Below are positions 1-8,165 of a stretch of 8,278 nt of DNA, in pieces (position 1 is the stretch's first letter; every line of letters begins with the position of its first letter). A program made the translations under genes and the position numbers. Source of the DNA: an uncultured Clostridia bacterium (GTDB lineage Bacteria; Bacillota; Clostridia; Christensenellales; Borkfalkiaceae). Below the pieces are notes generated by a model. That model had not been told where the DNA came from, ran no database searches, and saw only the letters and a list, made by a program, of their open reading frames with translations. The stretch covers positions 1 to 8,278 of the forward strand of contig CAMWLA010000051.1 of NCBI GenBank assembly GCA_947174975.1. Reading direction: 5' to 3'.

Positions 1-18
1 ATATACTGGTAATTTTGT

Positions 19-1845
19 ATGTTTAATGAAACGCAGCTGAACAATTTTCATAACACAACCGATTGTTTTGCTTATGAATTTTTCGGCTGTCATAAAGTAT
101 CGGAATCTGAATATATTTTCAGAGTATGGGCTCCACACGCCAAGTCAGTCAGCTTAATCGGGTCATTTAACGACTGGAATGAATACGAGATGAAAAGGCT
201 TTCAGATAATGAAAGTTTTGAAATTTCAGTCAAAGCAAAAGTAGGGGATACTTATAAATTTTGTATAATTACTAAAGACGGACGAAAGCTTTATAAAGCC
301 GACCCCTTTGCATTTTCTTCGAATTTACCTAATTCGGTTGCGTCTAAAATCACCGAACTGCCGTTAACTGAACATTATAAAAGAGAAACTGCGGCGGATC
401 AGCCGATTAATATCTATGAAGTTAACTTGCTTTCGTGGCGTAGAGAAAAAGATAATTCGTATTATACTTACGAAAAACTGAAAAAAGCCTTAGTGCCGTA
501 CGTTAAAAGAATGGGGTATACACACGTTGAGTTAATGCCTATTACGGAATTTCCTTTTGACGGATCGTGGGGGTATCAAGTTACGGGATACTTTTCGGTA
601 ACCTCAAGATTAGGAACACCTAAACAGTTCAAAGAACTTATTGACGCATTTCACGACAACGGTATAAAAGTTATTCTTGACTGGGTTCCGGCTCATTTCC
701 CGAAAGACGACTGGGGGCTTTATGAATTCGACGGGCAACCGCTATATGAAAGTCCTCTATATGATAGAATGGAGCTCCCGATATGGGGAACGCGCAGATT
801 CGATTTCGGACGACGGGAAGTTGATAACTTTTTGTTATCCTCGGCAGCTTTTTTCTTAAATACGTTTAACATTGACGGACTTAGGGTTGATGCTGTCGCT
901 TCAATGATTTACCTTGATTATAACAAATGCGGGAACTTCACCCCTAATAAATTCGGCGATAACAGAAATCTTGAAGCAATAAACTTTTTGCAAACTCTAA
1001 ACATTGAAATTAAAAAGCATTTCCCAAACGTTTTAATGATAGCGGAAGAGTCAACCGTTTTTCCGGTAACAAAATCCGTTTCCGACGGCGGATTAGGGTT
1101 TGACTATAAATGGAATATGGGTTGGATGAACGATACACTGTTTTATTGCAGACAAGATCCTTATTTCAGAAATTATCACCACGATAAAATTACGTTTTCA
1201 CTTATGTACGCCTTTTCGGAACGCTTTATTTTGCCGCTTAGTCACGATGAGGTCGTTCACGTAAAGGGTTCAATAGTCAATAAAATGCCCGGTGAATATT
1301 CGGACAAGTTTGCGGGTGAACGAGCACTGCTCGGATATATGTATGCGCATCCCGGAAAAAAGCTAAATTTTATGGGATATGAAGTAGCCCAATTCAAAGA
1401 GTGGGACTATAAATCTGCAATAGAATTTGATTTACAAAAGTTTGAAAAACACCGCAAAATGAGGACTTTTGTCAAAGCTTTAAATATGTTTTATAAAGCA
1501 AATAAACCGCTTTATGAAATTGAAGATAGCTGGGACGGGTTTGAATGGCTTGTAGTTGATGACAAAGTAAACAATCTTTTAGCTTTCACCAGATATTCAA
1601 AAAGCGGCAAAAGTATTACCGCCGTAATTAATTTTTCGGGAATTGATTTACTTAAATACAGCATAGGAATATCAGAGGGAAGATATCGCGTAGTTTTTAA
1701 TACCGACAGTAAACCGTTCGGCGGAGAAGGAAGAATAAATAGAAGAATTTATAAAACTGTAAAAAAATCAAGTCACAGCAAGGAAAATTCTATTATTATA
1801 GATATTCCTAAGCTTACTTGCATTTATTTAGAAAAAGAAAATTAA
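19..1845 (+). CDS. glgB: 1,4-alpha-glucan (glycogen) branching enzyme, GH13
   Basis: Cytoplasmic enzyme that cuts alpha-1,4-glucan chains and rejoins them through alpha-1,6 links, creating glycogen branches. An N-terminal CBM48-like domain (about residues 20-110, with FRVWAPHAKSVSLIGSFNDW at 34-53) precedes the GH13 barrel and a C-terminal beta domain (about 505-605). All four GH13 regions are present: DWVPAHFP at 221-228, GLRVDAVASM at 287-296 (D291 is the expected nucleophile), AEES at 342-345 (E343 the expected acid/base) and SHDE at 408-411 (D410 the transition-state stabiliser). At 608 residues it lacks the extra N-terminal module of the 728-residue E. coli enzyme, as is usual in Firmicutes. 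The ATG at 19 is the furthest upstream possible because an in-frame TAA lies at 10-12; the next Met, residue 58, would cut into CBM48. No convincing Shine-Dalgarno sequence is visible in the 18 bases before it. Family assignment is very secure. Confidence 0.97.
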   Translation: MFNETQLNNFHNTTDCFAYEFFGCHKVSESEYIFRVWAPHAKSVSLIGSFNDWNEYEMKRLSDNESFEISVKAKVGDTYKFCIITKDGRKLYKADPFAFSSNLPNSVASKITELPLTEHYKRETAADQPINIYEVNLLSWRREKDNSYYTYEKLKKALVPYVKRMGYTHVELMPITEFPFDGSWGYQVTGYFSVTSRLGTPKQFKELIDAFHDNGIKVILDWVPAHFPKDDWGLYEFDGQPLYESPLYDRMELPIWGTRRFDFGRREVDNFLLSSAAFFLNTFNIDGLRVDAVASMIYLDYNKCGNFTPNKFGDNRNLEAINFLQTLNIEIKKHFPNVLMIAEESTVFPVTKSVSDGGLGFDYKWNMGWMNDTLFYCRQDPYFRNYHHDKITFSLMYAFSERFILPLSHDEVVHVKGSIVNKMPGEYSDKFAGERALLGYMYAHPGKKLNFMGYEVAQFKEWDYKSAIEFDLQKFEKHRKMRTFVKALNMFYKANKPLYEIEDSWDGFEWLVVDDKVNNLLAFTRYSKSGKSITAVINFSGIDLLKYSIGISEGRYRVVFNTDSKPFGGEGRINRRIYKTVKKSSHSKENSIIIDIPKLTCIYLEKEN

Positions 1846-1864
1846 ACTTTGGAGGCTTTTCTCA

Positions 1865-3067
1865 ATGCTTAGAAAAAAAGAATGCGTTGCTATGCTGCTT
1901 GCGGGCGGACAAGGAAGCAGACTTTACGCTTTGACAAACAATATAGCAAAACCGGCAGTAGCTTTCGGCGCCAAATACAGAATTATTGACTTTCCTTTGT
2001 CAAACTGTATCAATTCCGGAATAGATACCGTCGGAGTGCTTACACAGTATCAGCCGTTAGTACTCAACGAATACGTCGGAAACGGACAGCCGTGGGATCT
2101 TGACAGAACGTTCGGGGGCGTGCATATTCTTTCCCCGTACGAAGCAAAGACTGATACGTCGTGGTATAAAGGCACGGCAAACGCTATCTATCAGAATATA
2201 AGATTTATGAAAATGTATGATCCCGAATACGTTTTAATACTTTCGGGTGACCACATTTATAAAATGGATTATGATAAGATGCTTGCGGCGCATAAAAAGG
2301 CAAAAGCCGACTGCACGATTGCTTGTATGGAGGTTCCTATAAAGGAAGCTTCAAGATTCGGTATTTTGAATACTAAGCCGGACGGAAGCATTTATGAATT
2401 TGAAGAGAAGCCCGCCAAGCCCAAGAGCAACCTTGCTTCAATGGGTATTTATATCTTTACCGCGTCAAAACTTTTCAAATATCTCGAACTTGACGAAGCG
2501 GATCCCAATTCCGAAAAAGATTTCGGCAAAAACGTTTTACCGGCAATGCTGAATGCGGGTGAAAAAATGTTCTCATACAGATTTGACGGATATTGGAAAG
2601 ACGTTGGCACCATAGCTTCACTTTGGGAAGCAAATATGGACCTTTTAGGCACCGTTCCCAAATTTGATTTGAGAGACAGTGAGAGGGTGATACACTCAAG
2701 AAGTCCGTTAGCACCTCCCGCACATATTGAGGGTGAGGTTATCAACTCAATTGTTGCAACCGGTTGCGAGATCAACGGTAAAGTTGTAAACTCCGTTATC
2801 GGAACCGACTGCATTATCGAAAAGGGTGCAGAAGTGACAGATTGCGTACTTATGGGCAATACCGTAGTTAAATCCGGCGCTAAACTCAACTATGCAATTA
2901 TCGATGAGGACGTTAACATAGGCGAAAATGCTGTAATCGGCGCACCGCGCGAGGTCGCAAGTAAAATTGATGGTAAAACGAGCGGTATAGTCGTCCTCGG
3001 TAGGGGCGTTAACGTTAAAAAGAACGGTAAAGTCGATGCCGGCGAAATAGTAGATAAAAACGTATAA
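1865..3067 (+). CDS. glgC: Glucose-1-phosphate adenylyltransferase (ADP-glucose pyrophosphorylase), catalytic subunit
   Basis: Makes ADP-glucose and pyrophosphate from ATP and glucose-1-phosphate, the committed step of bacterial glycogen synthesis. An N-terminal nucleotidyltransferase domain (about 1-260) is followed by a left-handed beta-helix of hexapeptide-like repeats (about 285-385). Catalytic features are intact: the nucleotide loop LLAGGQGSRL at 11-20, SGDH at 127-130 (D129 matches the catalytic Asp of the E. coli enzyme), FEEKP at 179-183 (K182, the glucose-1-phosphate lysine) and YWKDVGT at 243-249 (D246, metal ligand). The length, 400 residues, is normal. GGAGG at 1851-1855, nine bases before the ATG, supports the start. 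The position matching the E. coli fructose-1,6-bisphosphate activator lysine K39 is N26, so E. coli-type activation is unlikely (inferred by eye from remembered E. coli sequence). It lies 19 bases after glgB and 12 before glgD, its probable partner subunit. Confidence 0.97.
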   Translation: MLRKKECVAMLLAGGQGSRLYALTNNIAKPAVAFGAKYRIIDFPLSNCINSGIDTVGVLTQYQPLVLNEYVGNGQPWDLDRTFGGVHILSPYEAKTDTSWYKGTANAIYQNIRFMKMYDPEYVLILSGDHIYKMDYDKMLAAHKKAKADCTIACMEVPIKEASRFGILNTKPDGSIYEFEEKPAKPKSNLASMGIYIFTASKLFKYLELDEADPNSEKDFGKNVLPAMLNAGEKMFSYRFDGYWKDVGTIASLWEANMDLLGTVPKFDLRDSERVIHSRSPLAPPAHIEGEVINSIVATGCEINGKVVNSVIGTDCIIEKGAEVTDCVLMGNTVVKSGAKLNYAIIDEDVNIGENAVIGAPREVASKIDGKTSGIVVLGRGVNVKKNGKVDAGEIVDKNV

Positions 3068-3079
3068 GGGAGAGATAAA

Positions 3080-4186
3080 ATGGCTTCAACAGTTGGTGTA
3101 ATTTTTTCAAGTTTAAACGAACGGAATATTCCCGAGCTGACCAGAGTAAGGTCGGTTGGTTCGATACCTTACGGCGGAAGATACCGCTTAGTAGACTTTG
3201 CCCTTTCGAATATGGTCAATTCCGGTATTACCACGGTAGGAATGGTAACAAAAAATAATTATCAATCGCTTATGGATCATTTGGGTTCAGGCAAAAACTG
3301 GGATCTTGCAAGAAAAGAGGGCGGGTTGATTTTGCTTCCTCCTTATAGCGACGATAGCGAAACGCTTTATAATAACCGCCTTGAAGCACTAAAAGGCGCA
3401 ACGGCTTTCTTAAAAAAGGCAAAACAAGACTTCGTTGTACTTGCCGACAGCGACGCGGTATATAAGCTTGATTACAGCAAAGTAATCGACTACCATATTA
3501 AGAAAAACGCCGATATAACAATGGTTTATCACGAACATGAAATTAAGCAAACTCATTATTATATCACGTTTGATACAAATAAGGACGGAAGGATAACCGA
3601 GCTTGAAATTAATCCTTCTGCAAGCGGAGTGCAAAAGAACTATATAAACGTTATGGTTGCACGCACTTCGTTCCTTTTGGGACTGATTCAGAAAGCAATT
3701 CAGTGCGGATATACAAGCTTTGGAAAAGATATTTTAAGTCCCAGCGTTAAAACGCTGAAGCTTTACGGGTATAAACACGAAGGGTATTATAAAAACATAG
3801 ACTCTCTCGAATCTTTCTTTAAAGCAAATTATGATTTGCTCAATAAAGATATAAGAAACGAAATTTTCGGCGCCCGAGACGTTTATACTAAAGTTAACGA
3901 CAGTGCCCCCGCAAAATTTACCGAAACTGCGAAGGTGAAAAATTCACTTATTTCAGACGGTTGTTTCATCGAGGGAACAGTTGAAAACTGTATCCTTTTC
4001 AGAGGGGCAAAAATAGGGAAGGGGTCCGTACTTAAAAACTGCATTATATTCTCCGAAAATATTGTAGGAGAAAATTGCAATCTGCAATACGTTGTAAGCG
4101 ATAAGGATTGTATTATTACCGACAACAGAGTTTTGGCGGGGTGCGAAGCACAGCCCTATTTTATCAATAAAGGTACGAGAATATAG
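3080..4186 (+). CDS. glgD: GlgD, degenerate ADP-glucose pyrophosphorylase paralogue (probable regulatory or accessory subunit)
   Basis: Paralogue of the GlgC encoded just upstream, with the same nucleotidyltransferase plus beta-helix layout in 368 residues. The fold signature YGGRYRLVDFALSNMVNSGI (31-50) lines up with the GlgC stretch around 36-52. The active site is decayed: the glycine-rich GGxGxRL loop is replaced by SSLNERNIPELT (10-21), the GlgC K182 position is N178 (EINP), and the metal-binding Asp of YWKDVGT is N239 (YYKNIDS). D125 still matches the catalytic Asp, but in ADSDAVY rather than LSGDHIY. From studies of the Bacillus stearothermophilus enzyme, GlgD alone is known to be inactive while a GlgC/GlgD complex is more active than GlgC; the same role here is inference. 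GGGAGAG at 3068-3074 directly follows the glgC stop and sits five bases before the ATG, consistent with translational coupling. Clean full-length gene, not a pseudogene. Confidence 0.95.
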   Translation: MASTVGVIFSSLNERNIPELTRVRSVGSIPYGGRYRLVDFALSNMVNSGITTVGMVTKNNYQSLMDHLGSGKNWDLARKEGGLILLPPYSDDSETLYNNRLEALKGATAFLKKAKQDFVVLADSDAVYKLDYSKVIDYHIKKNADITMVYHEHEIKQTHYYITFDTNKDGRITELEINPSASGVQKNYINVMVARTSFLLGLIQKAIQCGYTSFGKDILSPSVKTLKLYGYKHEGYYKNIDSLESFFKANYDLLNKDIRNEIFGARDVYTKVNDSAPAKFTETAKVKNSLISDGCFIEGTVENCILFRGAKIGKGSVLKNCIIFSENIVGENCNLQYVVSDKDCIITDNRVLAGCEAQPYFINKGTRI

Positions 4187-4187
4187 T

Positions 4188-4193
4188 AGGAGA
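4188..4193 (+). promoter_or_regulatory. Ribosome binding site fixing the glgA start
   Basis: AGGAGA lies six bases before the ATG at 4200. It matters because the GlgA core only begins near residue 30, and no in-frame ATG exists between codon 1 and M148. The site therefore supports translation of the unusual basic N-terminal tail rather than a later start. Confidence 0.8.
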
Positions 4194-4199
4194 AGACTA

Positions 4200-5693
4200 A
4201 TGGCAACAGCTAAATCTACCAAAACCACAACTAAAACAACGGCGAAAACGACTAAGAAATCTCAAACGACTAATAAAAATATAAAGAAAATTTTATTCGT
4301 TGCATCCGAATCTACTCCGTTTATCGCGACTGGCGGACTTGCAGAAGTAATCGGCTCACTGTCAAAAGCGCTTTCAGATACCAAAAAGTTTGACGTTAGC
4401 GTTGTCATTCCTCTGTTTTCCGACATAAAAAGAGAGTATAGAGATAAGTTTACATATTTAGGCAATATATACGTACACCTTGCGTGGCGTAATCAGTATT
4501 GCGGAATATTCTCCTACATAAAAGACGGCGTCACGTTCTACTTTATAGATAACGAATATTACTTCAAGCGTCCCGGCTGCTACGGGTATTTTGATGACGG
4601 TGAAAGATTTGCCTTCTTTTCAAAATGTGTTTTGGAAATTATGCCGTTCCTTAATTTCTATCCCGACGTTATGCACTGCCACGACTGGCAGGCAGCACTT
4701 GCAGCAATTTATCTCAAAACGAATTATTGTTTCAGAGAAGAGTATCAGTTTATTAGGGCACTCTTTACGATACATAACATAGAGTATCAAGGACAATATT
4801 CCTTAGATTTACTTTGCGATTTATTCGATATTTTCGGCGAATACCGCTACTTAGTAGAATATAAAGATTCGATAAACCTAATGAAGGGTGCAATCGAGTG
4901 CAGTGAAAGGTTCTCTACCGTAAGCCCGAGATATGCGCAAGAAATAAAAGAAGCATATTTTGCGCACGGACTTGAAGATATCGTTCGTAGAAACGAATTC
5001 AAGTTAAAAGGAATTTTAAACGGTATTGACGACGTTGGATACAATTGCGCAACCGACAGTCATCTTTTTGCGAACTTTACACCGGACGATTTTTCAAACA
5101 AGGCAGTATGCAAAAAGGAACTTCAAAAAATGCTGTCATTACCGCAAAATCCCGATACGCCAATTATTTCAATGGTGAGTCGACTTGTTTCCCATAAGGG
5201 ACTTGATCTGGTTACTGCTGTTATAGAAGAAGTATTGCAAGACGACGTTCAAGTAGTAATTTTAGGTACGGGCGATGCTCATTTTGAAGGATATTTCCGT
5301 GATCTTGCAAGAAGATATCCCAATAAATTGAGTGCAAATATCGTATTTAACGGTGATTTATCAAGAAAAATATATTCCGGTTCGGATATTTTCCTTATGC
5401 CGTCCAAATCAGAGCCTTGCGGTCTCTCACAAATGATTGCATGTAGATACGGAACCGTTCCAATCGTCAGAGAGACGGGAGGACTATACGACAGCATTAA
5501 ACCGCTTGAAAACGGTTATACGTTTACAAATTATAATGCGCACGATATGCTCTATGTTATTAGGCAAGCGATTTCCGATTATAAAAACAAGCAAGAGTGG
5601 GCAAAACTTATGCATAGAGCCGCGACAACAGATTTCAGCTGGGGACATTCGGCAAAAGATTATGAAGCTCTCTATTATGATATGCTTAAATAA
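4200..5693 (+). CDS. glgA: Glycogen synthase, ADP-glucose dependent, GT5 family
   Basis: Transfers glucose from ADP-glucose to the non-reducing ends of alpha-1,4-glucan. It has a GT-B fold: a GT5 starch-synthase catalytic domain (about 30-255) and a glycosyltransferase group 1 domain (about 310-475). Visible landmarks are KKILFVASE (29-37), HCHDWQAALAA (159-169), VSRLVSHKGLDL (326-337, with R328 and K333 matching E. coli R300 and K305), PSKSEPCGL (401-409, E405 matching E. coli E377) and the terminal DFSWGHSAKDYEALY (478-492). Two features are unusual. Residues 2-29 form a low-complexity tail with 11 Thr and 8 Lys, whereas most GlgA proteins begin at the KILFVASE strand. The KxGGL motif, which includes E. 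coli K15, reads ATGGL, with A43 instead of Lys, and is followed by AEV rather than ADV. Total length is 497 residues against roughly 480 typical. The gene starts 13 bases after glgD. Confidence 0.96.
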   Translation: MATAKSTKTTTKTTAKTTKKSQTTNKNIKKILFVASESTPFIATGGLAEVIGSLSKALSDTKKFDVSVVIPLFSDIKREYRDKFTYLGNIYVHLAWRNQYCGIFSYIKDGVTFYFIDNEYYFKRPGCYGYFDDGERFAFFSKCVLEIMPFLNFYPDVMHCHDWQAALAAIYLKTNYCFREEYQFIRALFTIHNIEYQGQYSLDLLCDLFDIFGEYRYLVEYKDSINLMKGAIECSERFSTVSPRYAQEIKEAYFAHGLEDIVRRNEFKLKGILNGIDDVGYNCATDSHLFANFTPDDFSNKAVCKKELQKMLSLPQNPDTPIISMVSRLVSHKGLDLVTAVIEEVLQDDVQVVILGTGDAHFEGYFRDLARRYPNKLSANIVFNGDLSRKIYSGSDIFLMPSKSEPCGLSQMIACRYGTVPIVRETGGLYDSIKPLENGYTFTNYNAHDMLYVIRQAISDYKNKQEWAKLMHRAATTDFSWGHSAKDYEALYYDMLK

Positions 5694-5716
5694 ATTTTAC
5701 TTTTTAGGAGAACGAA

Positions 5717-8152
5717 ATGAATAGTACTATTACAGAAAAGGAAATAAAGGATCTAATTAAAGATAAGCTTGCAAGATATTTCGGTGTCAGCCAAGTTGAA
5801 GCTTCAAAAGATCAGATATACAAAGCAGTAGTTATGTCCGTAAGGGATATAATGCTGCAAAAACGCCAGCAATTTCATAAAAAAATAAAAGCTAAGCGTG
5901 CAAAAAGAGTATATTATCTTTGTATGGAGTTTTTGCTCGGCCGTTCGCTTAAAAACAGCCTCTACAACTTGAGTTTAACTTCCGCTTATGAAAAAGCAGT
6001 GTCTGCTTACGGGCTTAATCTTGAGGATTTGTATGAGCTTGAACCCGACGCCGGTCTTGGTAACGGCGGTTTAGGCAGACTTGCGGCTTGTTTTTTAGAT
6101 GCGCTTGCAACGGGCAATTATCCCGCAATGGGCTACTCGCTCAGATATGAATACGGTTTATTCAAGCAGAAGATAGTGGACGGTTGGCAGATGGAGCTTC
6201 CCGATGCGTGGCTCCCCGGCGGTGAAGCTTGGCTGACGCAAAGAACTGACAAGTCGTTTATAGTAAGGTTTGGCGGACAAATAGAGGAGAAGTGGACGGC
6301 AAACGGACTTGAAACAAATTATATAAATTGTAAAGAAATCCAAGCAGTTGCTTACGATTTGATGGTTTCGGGAAAAAACAGCGAAGCTGTATCGGTTTTA
6401 AGGCTTTGGAAAGCTAAACCCGTACAAGATTTCAATATGAAACTGTTCTCTCAAGGTGATTATTATCAAGCAATGAGCGAAGATAACGAAGCAGACCTCT
6501 TAACAAAGGTTTTATATCCGTCGGATAATCATACAGCTGGTAAATCGCTTAGATTAAAGCAACAGTATTTCCTTTGTTCGGCATCTATTCAGAATATTAT
6601 TCAAGATCATAAACACAGATACGGCGATTTAAGAGATCTTCCCAAGCTTGCCGCAATACATTTAAACGATACCCATCCCGCATTGGCCATTCCCGAACTT
6701 ATGAGAGTACTGGTGGACGAATATTTCTACGATTGGGATCAAGCATGGGCAATTACAACGGCAACGTGTGCCTATACTAACCATACGGTTATGGCGGAAG
6801 CGCTTGAAACTTGGTCTGAAGATTTAGTTGCAAGAACCATACCGAGAATACATCTGATTATAAAAGAAATTAACAGAAGGCTCTGTGAACAGTTGTGGAA
6901 TAAATTCCCCGGAGAATGGGCAAAGATTTCACGCATGTCGATTATCGAACACGACCGCATTAAGATGGCAAATCTGTGTATTTACGGCGGCCACAGTGTA
7001 AACGGAGTGTCTGCGCTTCACAGCGAAATCATTAAGAATTCTGTATTTAAAGATTTCCATGACTTCACACCGGAAAAGTTTACAAACGTTACGAACGGTA
7101 TTGCACACAGAAGATGGTTAAATCAGTCAAACCCCGAACTTTCTGAATTAATTGCAGATTGCATCGGCTCTGGATTTGAATTAGATGCTTCAAAACTTGC
7201 AGAGTTTAAGAAGTTTGAAGACGATAAAACTGTACTTGACAGATTAGATAAAATTAAAGCGTTAAAGAAACAGCAATTTGTTGATTACGCAAAGAAAAAA
7301 CAAGGACTTATAATTAATCCCGATTCAATATTTGACGTGCAAGCAAAACGACTTCACGAATACAAGCGTCAGCTTCTTAACGTTTTAAATATTATAGACG
7401 TGTACCTTGACTTACTGGATAATCCCGATAAAAACGTTGTTCCCAAAACATATATCTTCGGAGCCAAAGCAGCGCCGGGATATGATATGGCAAAGAAAAT
7501 AATCAAGCTTATCAATTACCTCGCCGAAGACATCAAGAAAAATCCTAAAATACACGACAAATTGAACGTTGTATTTATGGAAGACTACAACGTTACTATG
7601 TCTGAAAAACTTATGCCTGCATCTGAAATATCAGAACAGATTTCACTTGCCGGTAAAGAAGCAAGCGGTACCGGTAATATGAAGTTTATGATAAACGGCG
7701 CTTTGACTATCGGAACTCTTGACGGCGCTAACGTTGAAATGGCACAAGCTGTCGGTAAAGAAAACATTTATATATTCGGTTTAAAATCCGATGAAGTTGA
7801 ACAGATTTGGCAAGCCGGATACAATGCAAGCAAATATTACAACGAATCACCGCGTTTAAGACGAATAATCGAAGCGTTGATTATCGGCTTTAACGGTGAA
7901 CATTTTACCGATATTGCAAATTATCTTTTGACTGAATCGCCGGTAGCTGACCCTTATATGTGTATGGCTGATTTCAATGCATATAGTTCAACGCAGCAAA
8001 AACTTTCGAAACTCTATTCAAAAGATAAATTATCTTGGAATCAGAAATCATTAAGAAATATTGCGGCGGCCGGTCTATTTGCAGCCGACAGAGCAGTAAA
8101 AGATTACGTCGAAAACATTTGGCACTTAAAATCTCTCAGCTCTGAGAAATAA
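5717..8152 (+). CDS. glgP: Glycogen/maltodextrin phosphorylase, GT35, PLP-dependent
   Basis: Phosphorolyses alpha-1,4-glucan ends, releasing glucose-1-phosphate, so it runs the degradative half of the cycle. Full-length at 811 residues. Hallmarks in order: the glycine-rich stretch GLGNGGLGRLAACFLDALAT (113-132), HLNDTHPAL (315-323), TNHTVMAEALE (354-364), the phosphate/PLP-phosphate site AKRLHEYKRQ (543-552, R545 and K550) and SGTGNMKFMINGALT (650-664), where K656 is the lysine expected to hold pyridoxal phosphate, followed by GTLDGANVE (666-674). The N-terminus does not show the phosphorylatable serine segment of animal phosphorylases, as expected for a bacterial enzyme. Sequence alone does not separate glycogen from maltodextrin preference; operon position favours glycogen. 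AGGAG at 5706-5710, six bases before the ATG, supports the start. It is the last gene of the unit, 23 bases after glgA and just before a terminator. Confidence 0.97.
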   Translation: MNSTITEKEIKDLIKDKLARYFGVSQVEASKDQIYKAVVMSVRDIMLQKRQQFHKKIKAKRAKRVYYLCMEFLLGRSLKNSLYNLSLTSAYEKAVSAYGLNLEDLYELEPDAGLGNGGLGRLAACFLDALATGNYPAMGYSLRYEYGLFKQKIVDGWQMELPDAWLPGGEAWLTQRTDKSFIVRFGGQIEEKWTANGLETNYINCKEIQAVAYDLMVSGKNSEAVSVLRLWKAKPVQDFNMKLFSQGDYYQAMSEDNEADLLTKVLYPSDNHTAGKSLRLKQQYFLCSASIQNIIQDHKHRYGDLRDLPKLAAIHLNDTHPALAIPELMRVLVDEYFYDWDQAWAITTATCAYTNHTVMAEALETWSEDLVARTIPRIHLIIKEINRRLCEQLWNKFPGEWAKISRMSIIEHDRIKMANLCIYGGHSVNGVSALHSEIIKNSVFKDFHDFTPEKFTNVTNGIAHRRWLNQSNPELSELIADCIGSGFELDASKLAEFKKFEDDKTVLDRLDKIKALKKQQFVDYAKKKQGLIINPDSIFDVQAKRLHEYKRQLLNVLNIIDVYLDLLDNPDKNVVPKTYIFGAKAAPGYDMAKKIIKLINYLAEDIKKNPKIHDKLNVVFMEDYNVTMSEKLMPASEISEQISLAGKEASGTGNMKFMINGALTIGTLDGANVEMAQAVGKENIYIFGLKSDEVEQIWQAGYNASKYYNESPRLRRIIEALIIGFNGEHFTDIANYLLTESPVADPYMCMADFNAYSSTQQKLSKLYSKDKLSWNQKSLRNIAAAGLFAADRAVKDYVENIWHLKSLSSEK

Positions 8153-8165
8153 TATAAAGATTTAG

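Noticed and set aside
2449..2889. 146-residue antisense open frame within glgC
   Set aside because: It is the complement of a well-conserved coding region, with low-complexity composition, no recognisable domain and no supporting start signal.
3572..3607. EF-hand-like calcium loop in GlgD (D165, N167, D169, G170, I172, E176 fit the 12-residue pattern)
   Set aside because: The segment aligns with the KPDGSIYEFEEKP hairpin of GlgC and is preceded by a beta strand rather than a helix, so the match is most likely a coincidence of the nucleotidyltransferase fold.
5437..5724. 95-residue open frame spanning the glgA/glgP junction in another frame
   Set aside because: It lies inside glgA for nearly all its length, has no family resemblance or convincing ribosome binding site, and its frame is a by-product of the glgA coding sequence.
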